In this document: in pieces, positions 48,005 to 57,140 of the stretch
Layout: the number at the start of each line of letters is the position of its first letter
Numbering within the stretch: the stretch's first letter is position 1
Assembly: GCF_003119115.1 (NCBI RefSeq)
Contig: NZ_CP022364.1
Location: 2,494,001 to 2,558,000, forward strand
Reading direction: 5' to 3'
Length of the DNA stretch: 64,000 bases
Source: Azospirillum sp. TSH58
GTDB taxonomy: Bacteria; Pseudomonadota; Alphaproteobacteria; Azospirillales; Azospirillaceae
Made by a program: the position numbers and the translations under genes
Notes under the pieces: model-generated
Database searches by the model: none
What the model was told of the DNA's origin: nothing
The model's input: only the letters and a program-made list of their open reading frames with translations

Positions 48005-48171
48005 GAGCGAAATTAGGGTTGGAGAGGCTGACGAGGCTCCGAGTCGGCGGCGGCCGTGCGAGGACGCGAGGTTGGGTCGGACCCGCTTCGGGCGTCTGCG
48101 TCCGGGCCGGCCGACGCACCCGATCGCACGCAGGCCGGACAAGACCACGGAACGCTCACATCGGAACGCAC

Positions 48172-48882
48172 ATGGCCCCGCCCGTTTCCTCCTCGCTCGC
48201 CGACCAGAAGCTCCTGCGCCAGCAGCTCGACGCCGCCCACGCCGAAGCGGCCCAGCCGCTGACCCGCGAGGAGGTGACGGACATCGTCCGCTCCATCCTC
48301 GGCAGCATGGACGGCGACATCTCCGCCACCGACCTGCGCCTCTACAAGGAGGTGGTGGACCTCGCCCGCTTCATCGAGAGCGCCAAGCAGGAGCTGGCGG
48401 CGCTCCAGCCCGCGGAAATCCGCGACCAGCACATCCCCAACGCCACGGATGAGCTGGACGCCGTGGTCGGCGCCACCGAGCAGGCCACCTTCGCCATCTT
48501 CGACGCCTGCGACGTCATCACCGGCATTTCCGGCCAGATCGACCCGGAGAACTCCGCGAAGCTGACCGAGCAGGTGACCAAGATCTTCGAGGCCTGCAAC
48601 TTCCAGGACATCACCGGCCAGCGCATTTCCAAGGTCGTGCGCACGCTGAAGCACATCGAATCGAAGGTGGACATGATCGTCGCGGCCTTCGGCGACGAGG
48701 TGCGGCAGAACCACACCCGCCCCGCCGCTGCGGCGGCGGTGGTCCACGCCGATCCGGCGCCGAACTTCGCCACCGACCGTGCGGCGGACGATCCGGAGGC
48801 CGGGCTGCTGCACGGGCCGCAGATGACCAGCGCCGCCATGGACCAGGACGAGATCGACCGCCTGCTGGCGAGCTTCGATTAA
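48172..48882 (+). CDS. cheZ: Chemotaxis protein phosphatase CheZ
   Basis: 236 residues from the ATG at 48172; an in-frame start at 48019 would add an Arg-rich stretch without conservation. The helical core has DELDAVVGATEQATFAIFDACDVI and the catalytic-region NFQDITGQRISKVV. The C-terminus DQDEIDRLLASFD resembles both the E. coli CheZ CheY-binding tail and the FliM N-terminal peptide. It dephosphorylates CheY-P. First gene of cheZ-motB-like-motB-like-TPR, with a CtrA box upstream. Confidence 0.9.
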   Translation: MAPPVSSSLADQKLLRQQLDAAHAEAAQPLTREEVTDIVRSILGSMDGDISATDLRLYKEVVDLARFIESAKQELAALQPAEIRDQHIPNATDELDAVVGATEQATFAIFDACDVITGISGQIDPENSAKLTEQVTKIFEACNFQDITGQRISKVVRTLKHIESKVDMIVAAFGDEVRQNHTRPAAAAAVVHADPAPNFATDRAADDPEAGLLHGPQMTSAAMDQDEIDRLLASFD

Positions 48883-48886
48883 TCCG

Positions 48887-49573
48887 ATGGCTGCGCCCGG
48901 CCACAGGAAGCCGGACCTGTCGGGCAGCCGGCCGAACCCGAACAACGGAAGCATCGTGCTTCTGCTGTCGCTGTTCCTGCTGCTGCTCGTCTTCTTCATC
49001 GTGCTGAACGCCCAGTCGGTGCAGACCGCCCAGCGGGTGCGCACGGTGCTGGTGTCGCTGGAGCGCAGCTTCCCCGCCTTCTACATCGACCCCCGCCTGC
49101 GCGAGCCGGCCGACCCGCTGGCGTCGCGCGCCGGCACCGTCTTCGCCGTGCAGCGGCTGGACGGCCTGGGCAACCTGTTCGCCACCGCCATTGCCGTGGC
49201 GAAGGTGGACAGCGTCACGCCGGGCCGCCTGCTGGAGGTGCGTCTTCCCGCCGACGAGCTGTTCCTGCCCGGCACCGCCGACCTGCGCCCGGACCGCATC
49301 GGCCTGATCGACCGGGTGGCCGACGCGCTTCTGCAGAACCGGCCCGGCGAACGGATCGAGCTGGACGCGCTTCTGTCCATCGGCCCGGCGGGCGGCCCCA
49401 GCCATCCGCCCGGCCCGGTGGTGCGGGCGGGCGCGCTCGCCCGGCTGCTGATCGCCGACGGGGCGCCGTCGGACGCGGTGACGGTGGGCATCGAGCGCGG
49501 CGCGCCCGGCGCCGTCCGCCTGCTGTTCAGCCTGCGCGCCATGGACGATCCGCCGGGGGGAGGGCGCCGATGA
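48887..49573 (+). CDS. MotB-like protein without the channel Asp
   Basis: 228 residues. A single membrane segment (SIVLLLSLFLLLLVFFIVLN) is followed by a periplasmic part with VRLPADELFLPGTADLRPD, reminiscent of the start of an OmpA/MotB peptidoglycan-binding domain. Aligned without gaps to the next protein, its residue 28 is Ser where that protein has the proton-channel Asp. It cannot be a proton-conducting stator subunit by itself; it may be a paired, structural or regulatory partner. It overlaps the next gene by 4 bp. Confidence 0.7.
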   Translation: MAAPGHRKPDLSGSRPNPNNGSIVLLLSLFLLLLVFFIVLNAQSVQTAQRVRTVLVSLERSFPAFYIDPRLREPADPLASRAGTVFAVQRLDGLGNLFATAIAVAKVDSVTPGRLLEVRLPADELFLPGTADLRPDRIGLIDRVADALLQNRPGERIELDALLSIGPAGGPSHPPGPVVRAGALARLLIADGAPSDAVTVGIERGAPGAVRLLFSLRAMDDPPGGGRR

Positions 49574-50307
49574 TCCGCCTTCCCAAACTGCCCAAGGCCG
49601 AGGACAAGAGCGGCGGCCACAACCGGACGATCTGGCTGATCAGCTTCACCGACCTGATGTCGCTGCTGCTCGCCTTTTTCGTGCTGATGTACTCGATGAG
49701 CGAGCCGGAGGCCCAGCGCTGGACCGGGCTGGTCAAGTCGCTGTCGTCGGCCCGCTCGACCGCGGTCACGCCCTCCGCGACGCCGCCCGAGCCGAAGGCC
49801 GCTTTCAACGCCGCCACGGTGGAGTCATATTCGGCGATCAACCTGGATTATCTCAGCGCCCTGCTGCGTACCCAGACCGCGGCCAACGAGGATCTGGCGG
49901 CGGTGGAGGTGCGGCGGGAGGACGACCGCGTGGTGATCGGCCTGCCGGCCCATGTGATGTTCGATCCGACCGGCGGCAGCTTCACCGACCAGGGGCGTCG
50001 GGTCCTGTATCTGCTGGGCGCGGCGGTGGGCCGGATCGGCAATCGGATCGAGGTGGTCGGCCACGCCGAGCGGGAGGACCAGTCCGCCGGGCTGGCCTGG
50101 GAACGCGCCCTGACGCGCGCGGTTGCCGTTGCGGCGCTGCTGCGCGAGACGGGCTACAAGCGCGACCTCGTGGCGCGCAGCCTGATGAGCGAACCGCCCG
50201 GCATCGATCCGGTGCCCGGCGGGGCGCGGGTGGATGTGGTGGTGCGCGAGGAGACGGCGGGGCCGCCGGTGTCCGGGGCGGCCACCGACGCGGAGCCGGA
50301 GGAGTGA
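49570..50307 (+). CDS. MotB-family flagellar motor protein
   Basis: 245 residues. WLISFTDLMSLLLAFFVLMYSMS at residues 22-44 is the MotB membrane segment with the essential Asp28 (E. coli Asp32). The periplasmic domain has VRREDDRVVIGLPAHVMFDPTGGSFTDQG and VVGHAER, an OmpA-like peptidoglycan-binding fold. No motA is present in the window, so the MotA partner must be encoded elsewhere. Ordinary MotB proteins are longer (about 300). Confidence 0.82.
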   Translation: MIRLPKLPKAEDKSGGHNRTIWLISFTDLMSLLLAFFVLMYSMSEPEAQRWTGLVKSLSSARSTAVTPSATPPEPKAAFNAATVESYSAINLDYLSALLRTQTAANEDLAAVEVRREDDRVVIGLPAHVMFDPTGGSFTDQGRRVLYLLGAAVGRIGNRIEVVGHAEREDQSAGLAWERALTRAVAVAALLRETGYKRDLVARSLMSEPPGIDPVPGGARVDVVVREETAGPPVSGAATDAEPEE

Positions 50308-50312
50308 GTCGG

Positions 50313-53300
50313 ATGGGGCGGGGCGGGGCATACCGGCGCTGGCTGAGCGGCTTCGTGGCCGCCACGGCCCTGCTTGCCGCCCAGATCGCCGCCTCGCCCG
50401 CCGCCTGGGCCGTCGACGTGCCGGTGCGCGCCGCCACCCACAAGACCTTCGGGCGTCTGGTCTTCGACTGGCCGCGCCAGACCGGCTACAGCGCGTCGGT
50501 GGAAGGCAACACGCTGGTCGTCCGCTTCGACGAGCCGATCAACGCCGCGCTGGACCGTGCGGTGGCGGCCTTGCCCGGCTATCTGTCCGGGGTGAGGATC
50601 GGCGGCGACGGCAAGACGGTGACCTTCGACCTGAAGCGGCCGGTGACACTGAAGAGCTTCCGCAACGGCAACGCCGTGGCGCTGGACCTGACCCCCGCCG
50701 CGGAGGCGCCGGCGCAAGCTCCGGCCCAGAACGCCAAGGCGGAGGCGCCTGCCGCTCCCGCCACTCCCGCCGCGGCCCCGGCGCGTTCGGCGGGACGGGT
50801 GGCGGTCAGCGCGGCCGACACGCCGGAGCAGAGCCGCCTGTCCTTCACCTGGCCGGAGGGCGTCAACTACACGCTGCGCCGCGACGGCGCGTCGGCCACG
50901 CTGCTGTTCGACCGCAACGGCAACGCCGATCTGGCGCCGGTGGCCAGGACGACCCTGCGCAACATCCAGAATGTCGAGCAGTTCCGGCAGGCCAACGGCG
51001 CTCTGGCCGTCACCTTCGCGGTGCCGCAGGACGCCGAGGTCAAGGACAGCAAGTCGGGCCGGTCCGTGGTGATCGACGTACAGAATCCGGGCACGCGCGC
51101 CGGTCTGCCGACGGGCGACGCCGCGAACGCGACCCCGCCGTCCGGCGCCACCACGACCACGGTGCGTCCGCCGTCGGCCGAAGCCGCGGCGCCATCGCCC
51201 GCGACGGCGACACCCCCGGCCGCCGCGCCCGCCGCCGCACGGCCGGCTGCGGCGCCTCCCCCGCCGAAGGAGGTCGCGGCGGCCCCGGCACCCGCCAAGC
51301 CCGAAGCCGCCAAACCCGACCCGGCCAAACCCGACCCGGCCAAACCCGACCCGGCCAAACCCGACCCGGCGAAGGCCGAACCGCAGGGGCCGACGCTGGT
51401 GTTCGACGCGGGCGGCCCGGCCTCCATCGCCGTCTACCCGCGCGCCGGCCATCTCTACATCGTGTTCGACAAGCCCCTGCCCATCGGCGCCGGAAAGGCC
51501 CTCGGCGGCGGAGCCGGGACGGTCGGCGCGATCGAGCCGGTGCCGGCCACCGGCGGCAGCGCCTTCCGCACCAGGATCGGCGCGCTGGTCTGGCCGAAGA
51601 TCGAACGGCAGGGGACGAGCTGGAAGATCACGCCGACGAGCCGCCTGACCGGCACGCCGCCCTTCGCGCTGAAGATCGATCCGGAGCCGGATTTCCTGCT
51701 GGGCGCCCGTCTGCTGGTGCGCGCCGCGGACGCGGCGACCGTGGTGACTCTGTCCGATCCCGACGTCGGCGACCGCCTCCAGGTCGTGCCGCTGCCGGTT
51801 CCCGGAAACGCCATTCCCGAATCGCACCGTTATGCGGACCTGGAACTGCTGCCCAGCTACCAGGGCGTCGTCGTGCGGCCGATCGCCGACGCCGTCACCG
51901 TGCGTCCGGTCAAGGAAGGGGTGGAGGTGACGGCGGCGGGCGGCCTGCACCTGTCGCCCATGGCCGACGCCGGAAACCGCCCGGCCGCGGCGCAGACGGC
52001 GTCGCTTCCGCCGAAGCCGTCCCCCGGCGGCGCGTCCAACACGCTGACGCCGCCCACCGACCCGAAGCCGGTGCCCTCCGGACGCCGCCTGTTCGACCTG
52101 CCGGCCTGGAAGAAGGGCGACCTCGACCATTACACCGAGGCGCGGCAGAACCTTCAGCTCAACATCGTCAACGCGCCGGACTCCGAACGGCCCCGCGCCC
52201 AGCTCGACCTCGCCCGCTTCTATCTGGCCAACGGCTTCGGGCAGGAGGCCATCGGCATGATGGATGTGCTGCAGGAGGCCCAGCCCGACCTGGAGGGCTG
52301 GCCGGAATTCCGCGCCCTGCGCGGGGCCGCGCGTTTCCTGGCGGGAAACACCGACGCCGCGGCGGAGGATTTCGCCCATCCGAACCTCGCCAACAACGGC
52401 GAGGCCGCGCTGTGGCGCGCCGCCATCGCGGCGGACCGCAACGATTGGCCGGCGGCCCAGGCCGGCTTCAAGGCGGCGGCGCCGATCCTGAACTCCTACC
52501 CCGACCCGATCCTGACCAAGCTGGCGACCCGCGCCGCCGAGGCCGCGCTGAAGACCGGCGACGCGCCCTTCGCCAAGCGGCTGCTCGACCGCATCGTCGA
52601 GCGCGGCGGCACGGACGCGGAGGAGCGGCCCGACGTCCAGTATCTGCGCGGCCTCTATTACGCCCAGACCAACGAGCCGGAGCGGGCGCTGGAGCAGTTG
52701 ACGGCCTCCTACAACAGCCTCGACCGCTATTACCGGGCCAAGGCCGGGCTGGCGCTGGTGAACCTGCAACTGGCGGAAGGCCGCATGTCGCCCCCCGCCG
52801 CGGCGGAGCGGCTGGCCGGGCTGACCTTCACCTGGCGCGGCGACGAGCTGGAGATGCAGATCCGCCAGCGCATGGGCGAGGTGCTGATCGCCGCCGGCCA
52901 GTACGCCGACGGCTTCAACGCCATGAAGGAGACCGCCGCCCTGGTTCCCGACACGCCGCGGGCGGAGGAGATCACCCGCGAGATGTCGCGCATCTTCGCC
53001 GACCTCTACAAGGACGGGGCGCAGAAGCTGCCGACCATCGAGGCGCTCCAGCTCTACGACCAGTTCCGCGAGCTGACCCCGGTGGGGGAGGCGGGCGACG
53101 AGGTGATCCGGCAGCTTGCCGAGCGGCTGATCTCCGTGGACCTGCTGAACCGGGCCGCCGACCTGCTGCAGCATCAGGTGGAATACCGCCTGTCCGGCGA
53201 GGACAAGGCGCGCGTCGGCACCCGGCTCGCCTCCGTCCGCCTGCTCGACAACAAGCCGGAGGACGCCCTGCGCGCGCTGGAGCTGTCCAACGTGCCGAAC

Positions 53301-53786
53301 CTGCCGGCGGATCTGGTGGGCGAGCGCCGCCTGATGCAGGCCAAGGCGCTGGCCGAGCTGGGCCGGGGCGACGAGGCGCTGCTGCTGCTCTCCGAGGACG
53401 ACAGCAAGCCGGCCAACTCGCTGCGGGTGGACATCGCGTGGCGCGCCCAGAAATGGGAGGCCGCCGCCTTCGCCCTGAACAAGCTGATCGGCCCACCGCC
53501 GCCGCCGACCCAGCCGATCAACCCGGCAACCTCGCAGCTCGTCCTGAACCGCGCGGTGGCGCTGGCGCTGGCCGGGGACGGAACGAACCTGAACCTGCTG
53601 CGCAAGGAATTCGGCTCGGCGATGACCAACGGTCCCGACGCCGACGCCTTCCGCGTGCTGACCCGGCCGGAGCAGGCGCTGGGCCTGATCGACGTCAACA
53701 CCGTCCGCTCCCGCGTCGCCGAGGTGGACGTGTTCCAGAAGTTCCTCAAGAACTACCGCGGCAAGCAGAGCGCGGCGATCAACTGA
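50313..53786 (+). CDS. Large secreted AMIN-like/TPR protein of the motility operon
   Basis: 1157 residues from the ATG at 50313 (GGAGGAG upstream). Signal peptide to about residue 35 (ASPAAWA), two AMIN-like beta segments (LVFDWPRQTGYSASVEGNTLVVRFDE and LSFTWPEGVNYTLRRDG), a Pro/Ala-rich linker with KPDPA repeats, a third beta domain, then helical TPR-like repeats from about 600 to 1130. AMIN domains bind peptidoglycan and TPRs bind proteins, so it probably organises motor or envelope proteins in the periplasm. No exact family name is offered. A terminator follows. Confidence 0.7.
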   Translation: MGRGGAYRRWLSGFVAATALLAAQIAASPAAWAVDVPVRAATHKTFGRLVFDWPRQTGYSASVEGNTLVVRFDEPINAALDRAVAALPGYLSGVRIGGDGKTVTFDLKRPVTLKSFRNGNAVALDLTPAAEAPAQAPAQNAKAEAPAAPATPAAAPARSAGRVAVSAADTPEQSRLSFTWPEGVNYTLRRDGASATLLFDRNGNADLAPVARTTLRNIQNVEQFRQANGALAVTFAVPQDAEVKDSKSGRSVVIDVQNPGTRAGLPTGDAANATPPSGATTTTVRPPSAEAAAPSPATATPPAAAPAAARPAAAPPPPKEVAAAPAPAKPEAAKPDPAKPDPAKPDPAKPDPAKAEPQGPTLVFDAGGPASIAVYPRAGHLYIVFDKPLPIGAGKALGGGAGTVGAIEPVPATGGSAFRTRIGALVWPKIERQGTSWKITPTSRLTGTPPFALKIDPEPDFLLGARLLVRAADAATVVTLSDPDVGDRLQVVPLPVPGNAIPESHRYADLELLPSYQGVVVRPIADAVTVRPVKEGVEVTAAGGLHLSPMADAGNRPAAAQTASLPPKPSPGGASNTLTPPTDPKPVPSGRRLFDLPAWKKGDLDHYTEARQNLQLNIVNAPDSERPRAQLDLARFYLANGFGQEAIGMMDVLQEAQPDLEGWPEFRALRGAARFLAGNTDAAAEDFAHPNLANNGEAALWRAAIAADRNDWPAAQAGFKAAAPILNSYPDPILTKLATRAAEAALKTGDAPFAKRLLDRIVERGGTDAEERPDVQYLRGLYYAQTNEPERALEQLTASYNSLDRYYRAKAGLALVNLQLAEGRMSPPAAAERLAGLTFTWRGDELEMQIRQRMGEVLIAAGQYADGFNAMKETAALVPDTPRAEEITREMSRIFADLYKDGAQKLPTIEALQLYDQFRELTPVGEAGDEVIRQLAERLISVDLLNRAADLLQHQVEYRLSGEDKARVGTRLASVRLLDNKPEDALRALELSNVPNLPADLVGERRLMQAKALAELGRGDEALLLLSEDDSKPANSLRVDIAWRAQKWEAAAFALNKLIGPPPPPTQPINPATSQLVLNRAVALALAGDGTNLNLLRKEFGSAMTNGPDADAFRVLTRPEQALGLIDVNTVRSRVAEVDVFQKFLKNYRGKQSAAIN
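51311..51370 (+). repeat. Four perfect 15-bp repeats in the TPR gene
   Basis: CAAACCCGACCCGGC occurs four times head to tail (51311, 51326, 51341, 51356), coding for KPDPA units in the linker. Such tracts can change length by slippage in steps of five residues without frameshift. Confidence 0.95.
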
Positions 53787-53815
53787 GCCCGTCTCCGGAA
53801 CGCTTCCCCTCAACG

Positions 53816-53848
53816 AAAAAGCCCCTCTCCGATGGACAGGGGCTTTTT
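53816..53848. terminator. Bidirectional terminator between the TPR gene and kup
   Basis: AAAAAGCCCCT and AGGGGCTTTTT around an 11-nt loop, between convergent genes. Confidence 0.93.
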
Positions 53849-53884
53849 CATTGGCGCGGCGGCGAAGCGTCAGAGCTGGGCCTT

Positions 53885-55783
53885 TCAAAGCTGGACTTGG
53901 GTGCCCAGCTCGACCACGCGGTTCGGCGGGATCTTGAAGAAGTCGGTGGCGCTGACCGCGGTGCGCGACATCACGACGAACAGCTTCTCCCGCCACTGGG
54001 CCATCTGCGGGTTGATGCGGGGGATCAGCGTCTCGCGGCCGAGGAAGAAGGAGGTGGTCATCACGTCGAACTCCAGCCCGAACGCCTTGCACAGCCGCAG
54101 CGCCTTGGGGATGTTCGGCTCCTGTGAGAAGCCGTAGCGGACCGTCAGGCGGTAGAAGCCGTCGGCCAGCCCTTCCAGGACGACGCGCTCCTTGGCCGGG
54201 ACGCGGGGCACGTCCTCGACCATCACGGTCAGGAAGACGATGCGCTCGTGCATCACCTGATTGTGCTTCAGGTTGTGCAGCAGGGCGATGGGCACCGTGT
54301 CGGCGCTGGAGGTCAGGAAGATCGCCGTGCCCTTCACCCGCTGGATGTCGGAGGACTTGGCGTGCCGCTTGATGAAGCTGTCCAGCGGCAGGGAATCCTC
54401 GGCCAGACGGCGGTTCAGGACGGCGCGGCCGCGGCGCCACGTCGACATCAGCCCGAGAGTCACCGCGGCGATGACCAGCGGCACCCAGCCGCCGTGCGGG
54501 ATCTTGACCGCGTTGGCGAGGAACAGCGCCAGATCGACGCTGAGGAACAGGGCGCCCAGCGCCAGACAGGCCGGCAGGCTCCAGTTCCAGCGGCGGTGCG
54601 CCACGACCAGCGCCAGGATGGTGGTGATGACCATGTCGCCGGTCACCGCGATGCCGTAGGCGGTCGCCAGCCGGCTGGAGGACTCGAACCACAGAACCAG
54701 CCCGATGACCGCGAACAGCAGACCCCAGTTGGCGCGCGGGATGTAGATCTGCCCGCCTTCCTCCTGCGAGGTGTGGCGGATGTCCAGCCGCGGGCACAGG
54801 CCGAGCTGCACCGCCTGCCGGGTCAGCGAGAAGACGCCGGAGATCACCGCCTGGCTGGCGATCACCGCCGCGCAGGTCGACAGCAGGACCATCGGATAGA
54901 GGCCCCACTCCGGCACCAGCAGATAGAAGGGGCTGCGCACCGCCGTGGGGTCGCTCAGCAGCAGGGCGCATTGGCCGAGATAGTTCAGAAGCAGCGCGGG
55001 CAGCACCACGGCCAGCCACGCCACCTTGATCGGGCGGCGGCCGAAATGGCCCATGTCGGCGTAGAGCGCCTCGCCCCCGGTGACGGCCAGCACGACGGCG
55101 CCCAGCACCAGGAAGCCGATCCAGCCGTTCGAGGCGAAGAAATGCACGGCGTGGCGCGGGTCGAGCGCGGCCAGGACCTGCGGCTCCTTGACCAGCTCGA
55201 TCAGGCCGAGCAGGCCCAGCGTGGCGAACCACGCGACCATGATCGGGCCGAACAGCCGCCCGACCTTCTCGGTGCCGCGGCTCTGGATCGCGAACAGGGC
55301 GATCAGGATGCCCACGGTCACCGGCACGACGACCCGCTCCAGCGCCGGCTGCGCCACCTCCAGCCCCTCCACCGCGGAGAGGACGGAGATGGCCGGGGTG
55401 ATCATGCCGTCGCCGTAGAACAGGGCGGCGCCGAACAGGCCCATCGCCATCAGGCCGGACAGCCGTCCGGTGGAGTCGGGCCGGCTGTTGGTCGCCAGCG
55501 CCAGCAGGGCCAGGATGCCGCCTTCGCCCTTGTTGTCGGCCCGCATGACGAACAGCACGTATTTCACCGTGACCACGAGCACCAGGGCCCAGAAGACCAT
55601 GGACATGATGCCGAGGATGTTCTCCGGGGTCAGGGCGAGCCCATGCTCCGGCGAGAAGCATTCGCGCAGCGTGTAGAGCGGGCTGGTGCCGATGTCGCCG
55701 TAAACGACGCCAAGCGCACCGAGGGTGAGCGCGGCCAGCCTGCCCTTGTCGGGTGCCGCGGCTTTCAGGGTCGTGTCTGACAT
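53885..55783 (-). CDS. kup: Potassium uptake protein Kup
   Basis: 632 residues from the ATG at 55783. About twelve membrane helices with the Kup signatures GALGVVYGDIGTSPLYTLRE, DNKGEGGILALLAL, FYGDGMITPAISVLSAVEG and GGEALYADMGHFGRRPI. A long cytosolic C-terminal domain ends the protein. It is a proton-coupled K+ importer and a known route for caesium entry. It lies within the flagellar island but reads against it and probably has no motility role. The 213 bp upstream (55784-55996) shows no clear element. Confidence 0.95.
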   Translation of the reverse strand: MSDTTLKAAAPDKGRLAALTLGALGVVYGDIGTSPLYTLRECFSPEHGLALTPENILGIMSMVFWALVLVVTVKYVLFVMRADNKGEGGILALLALATNSRPDSTGRLSGLMAMGLFGAALFYGDGMITPAISVLSAVEGLEVAQPALERVVVPVTVGILIALFAIQSRGTEKVGRLFGPIMVAWFATLGLLGLIELVKEPQVLAALDPRHAVHFFASNGWIGFLVLGAVVLAVTGGEALYADMGHFGRRPIKVAWLAVVLPALLLNYLGQCALLLSDPTAVRSPFYLLVPEWGLYPMVLLSTCAAVIASQAVISGVFSLTRQAVQLGLCPRLDIRHTSQEEGGQIYIPRANWGLLFAVIGLVLWFESSSRLATAYGIAVTGDMVITTILALVVAHRRWNWSLPACLALGALFLSVDLALFLANAVKIPHGGWVPLVIAAVTLGLMSTWRRGRAVLNRRLAEDSLPLDSFIKRHAKSSDIQRVKGTAIFLTSSADTVPIALLHNLKHNQVMHERIVFLTVMVEDVPRVPAKERVVLEGLADGFYRLTVRYGFSQEPNIPKALRLCKAFGLEFDVMTTSFFLGRETLIPRINPQMAQWREKLFVVMSRTAVSATDFFKIPPNRVVELGTQVQL

Positions 55784-55996
55784 GTGGGACGTGGAAGGAA
55801 GTCCGTTGGGAGTCCGAGCGGGGGACGAAGAAGCCACAAGCTGCGGGTACGGCGGCGGTCGGTGCGCTCGCGCGGGCCGATCCTCTTACGCTCTTCCCTG
55901 ATCCAATACTAGCGCAAGCCGATGCGCCCGTCCGCAGGCGGTTTCACCTGCGACGATCTGTGCCGGACGCCGCCGCCGGCCTTCTGAACGAGGCGC

Positions 55997-56770
55997 CTAC
56001 AGCGTGCCGAAACTGCGGGCCAGCGATCCGGCGATCAGGTACCAGCCGTCCACCAGCACGAAGAAGATGATCTTGAACGGGATCGCCACCATGGTCGGCG
56101 GCAGCATCATCATGCCCATCGACATCAGGATGGACGACACCACCATGTCGATGATCAGGAAGGGCAGGAACAGCAGGAAGCCGATTTCGAAGGCCCGCTT
56201 GATCTCCGAAATCATGAAGGCGGGGACCAGAACGTGCAGCGGGGTCTGCTCGGCGTCGGTCACGTTCTCGATGCGCGCCATGTCCATGAACAGGCGCAGG
56301 TCCTTCTCGCTGGTGTGCTTCAGCATGAATTCGCGCAGGGGGGCGACCGTGCGGCGGAACGCCTCCGTCTCGTCGATGTCCTGGTTGATCAGCGGCTGGA
56401 TGCCCTGGTTGTAGGAGCGCTCGAACACCGGGGCCATGACGAAGAAGGTCAGGAAGACCGCCAGCGACATCAGCACCGTGTTCGGCGGCACCTGCTGGAT
56501 GCCCAGCGCCGAACGCAGGAAGGACAGCACGATGACGATGCGGGTGAAGGCCGTCATCATGATCAGGATCGACGGCGCCAGCGACAGCACCGTGATCAGC
56601 GCGACCATCTGGACGATGCGCCCGGTGGTCGATCCCCCGGCGTCGCCCAGGTCGAAGGTCATGCTCTGCGCCAGGGCCGGCCCGGCGGCCAGCGCCCCGG
56701 CCACCCCGATCGCCAGCGCCAGCAGGCCGGCGAAGGCCAGCCGTTTGGTCGTGCCCCTGCCGGTGGTCAT
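55997..56770 (-). CDS. fliP: Flagellar export apparatus protein FliP
   Basis: 257 residues from the ATG at 56770, with a cleavable signal peptide (AGALAAGPALAQ) as expected for FliP. FTRIVIVLSFLRSALGIQQVPPN and the C-terminal IGFLLFLPFLIIDMVVSSILMSMGMMMLPP signatures are complete. FliP forms the core export gate with FliQ and FliR. Last gene of the operon; it starts inside the fliO stop codon (ATGA). Confidence 0.97.
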   Translation of the reverse strand: MTTGRGTTKRLAFAGLLALAIGVAGALAAGPALAQSMTFDLGDAGGSTTGRIVQMVALITVLSLAPSILIMMTAFTRIVIVLSFLRSALGIQQVPPNTVLMSLAVFLTFFVMAPVFERSYNQGIQPLINQDIDETEAFRRTVAPLREFMLKHTSEKDLRLFMDMARIENVTDAEQTPLHVLVPAFMISEIKRAFEIGFLLFLPFLIIDMVVSSILMSMGMMMLPPTMVAIPFKIIFFVLVDGWYLIAGSLARSFGTL

Positions 56771-57132
56771 GACCGTTCCCCGGCGGGCGGCAGGGCGGCG
56801 GACGGCGGGAGAGCGGACGGCGAAAGAGCGGACGGCGGGGCGGAGGCCTCGGCCAGCGCGCCCTGGAAGCCGCCGCGCGGCGCCTGGTCGACCACCTGGT
56901 CGCCGAAGGCGCTCAGCAGCAGCAGATGCTCGCGGTCGTCGCGGCGGACCAGCACCAGCCGGCGCTTGCCGTCGAGCGGCAGCACCTCGACGACGCCCAG
57001 CCGGCGCTGGCGTCCCGACGTGGCGGTCATGCCGCCGAAACCGATGCGGCGCATCACCCAGGCCACCAGCACGATCAGCGCGATGACGAAGGCGAGGGCG
57101 AGAACGAATTGGATGTACTGGTCGAGGCCCAT
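56767..57132 (-). CDS. fliO: Flagellar biosynthesis protein FliO
   Basis: 121 residues: one membrane helix (FVLALAFVIALIVLVAWVMRR) then RRLGVVEVLPLDGKRRLVLVRRDDREHLLLL, the FliO cytosolic core. The tail is a Pro/Ser/Ala-rich tract with SALxPS repeats. FliO is a scaffold for FliP ring assembly. Direct overlap with fliP is canonical. Confidence 0.9.
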   Translation of the reverse strand: MGLDQYIQFVLALAFVIALIVLVAWVMRRIGFGGMTATSGRQRRLGVVEVLPLDGKRRLVLVRRDDREHLLLLSAFGDQVVDQAPRGGFQGALAEASAPPSALSPSALPPSAALPPAGERS

Positions 57133-57140
57133 GGATCAGG

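Noticed and set aside
50154..55661. A minus-strand frame of about 1835 codons opposite the TPR gene and extending into kup
   Set aside because: Composition is Arg/Gly/Val/His-rich shadow sequence, and the true genes on both sides are clear.
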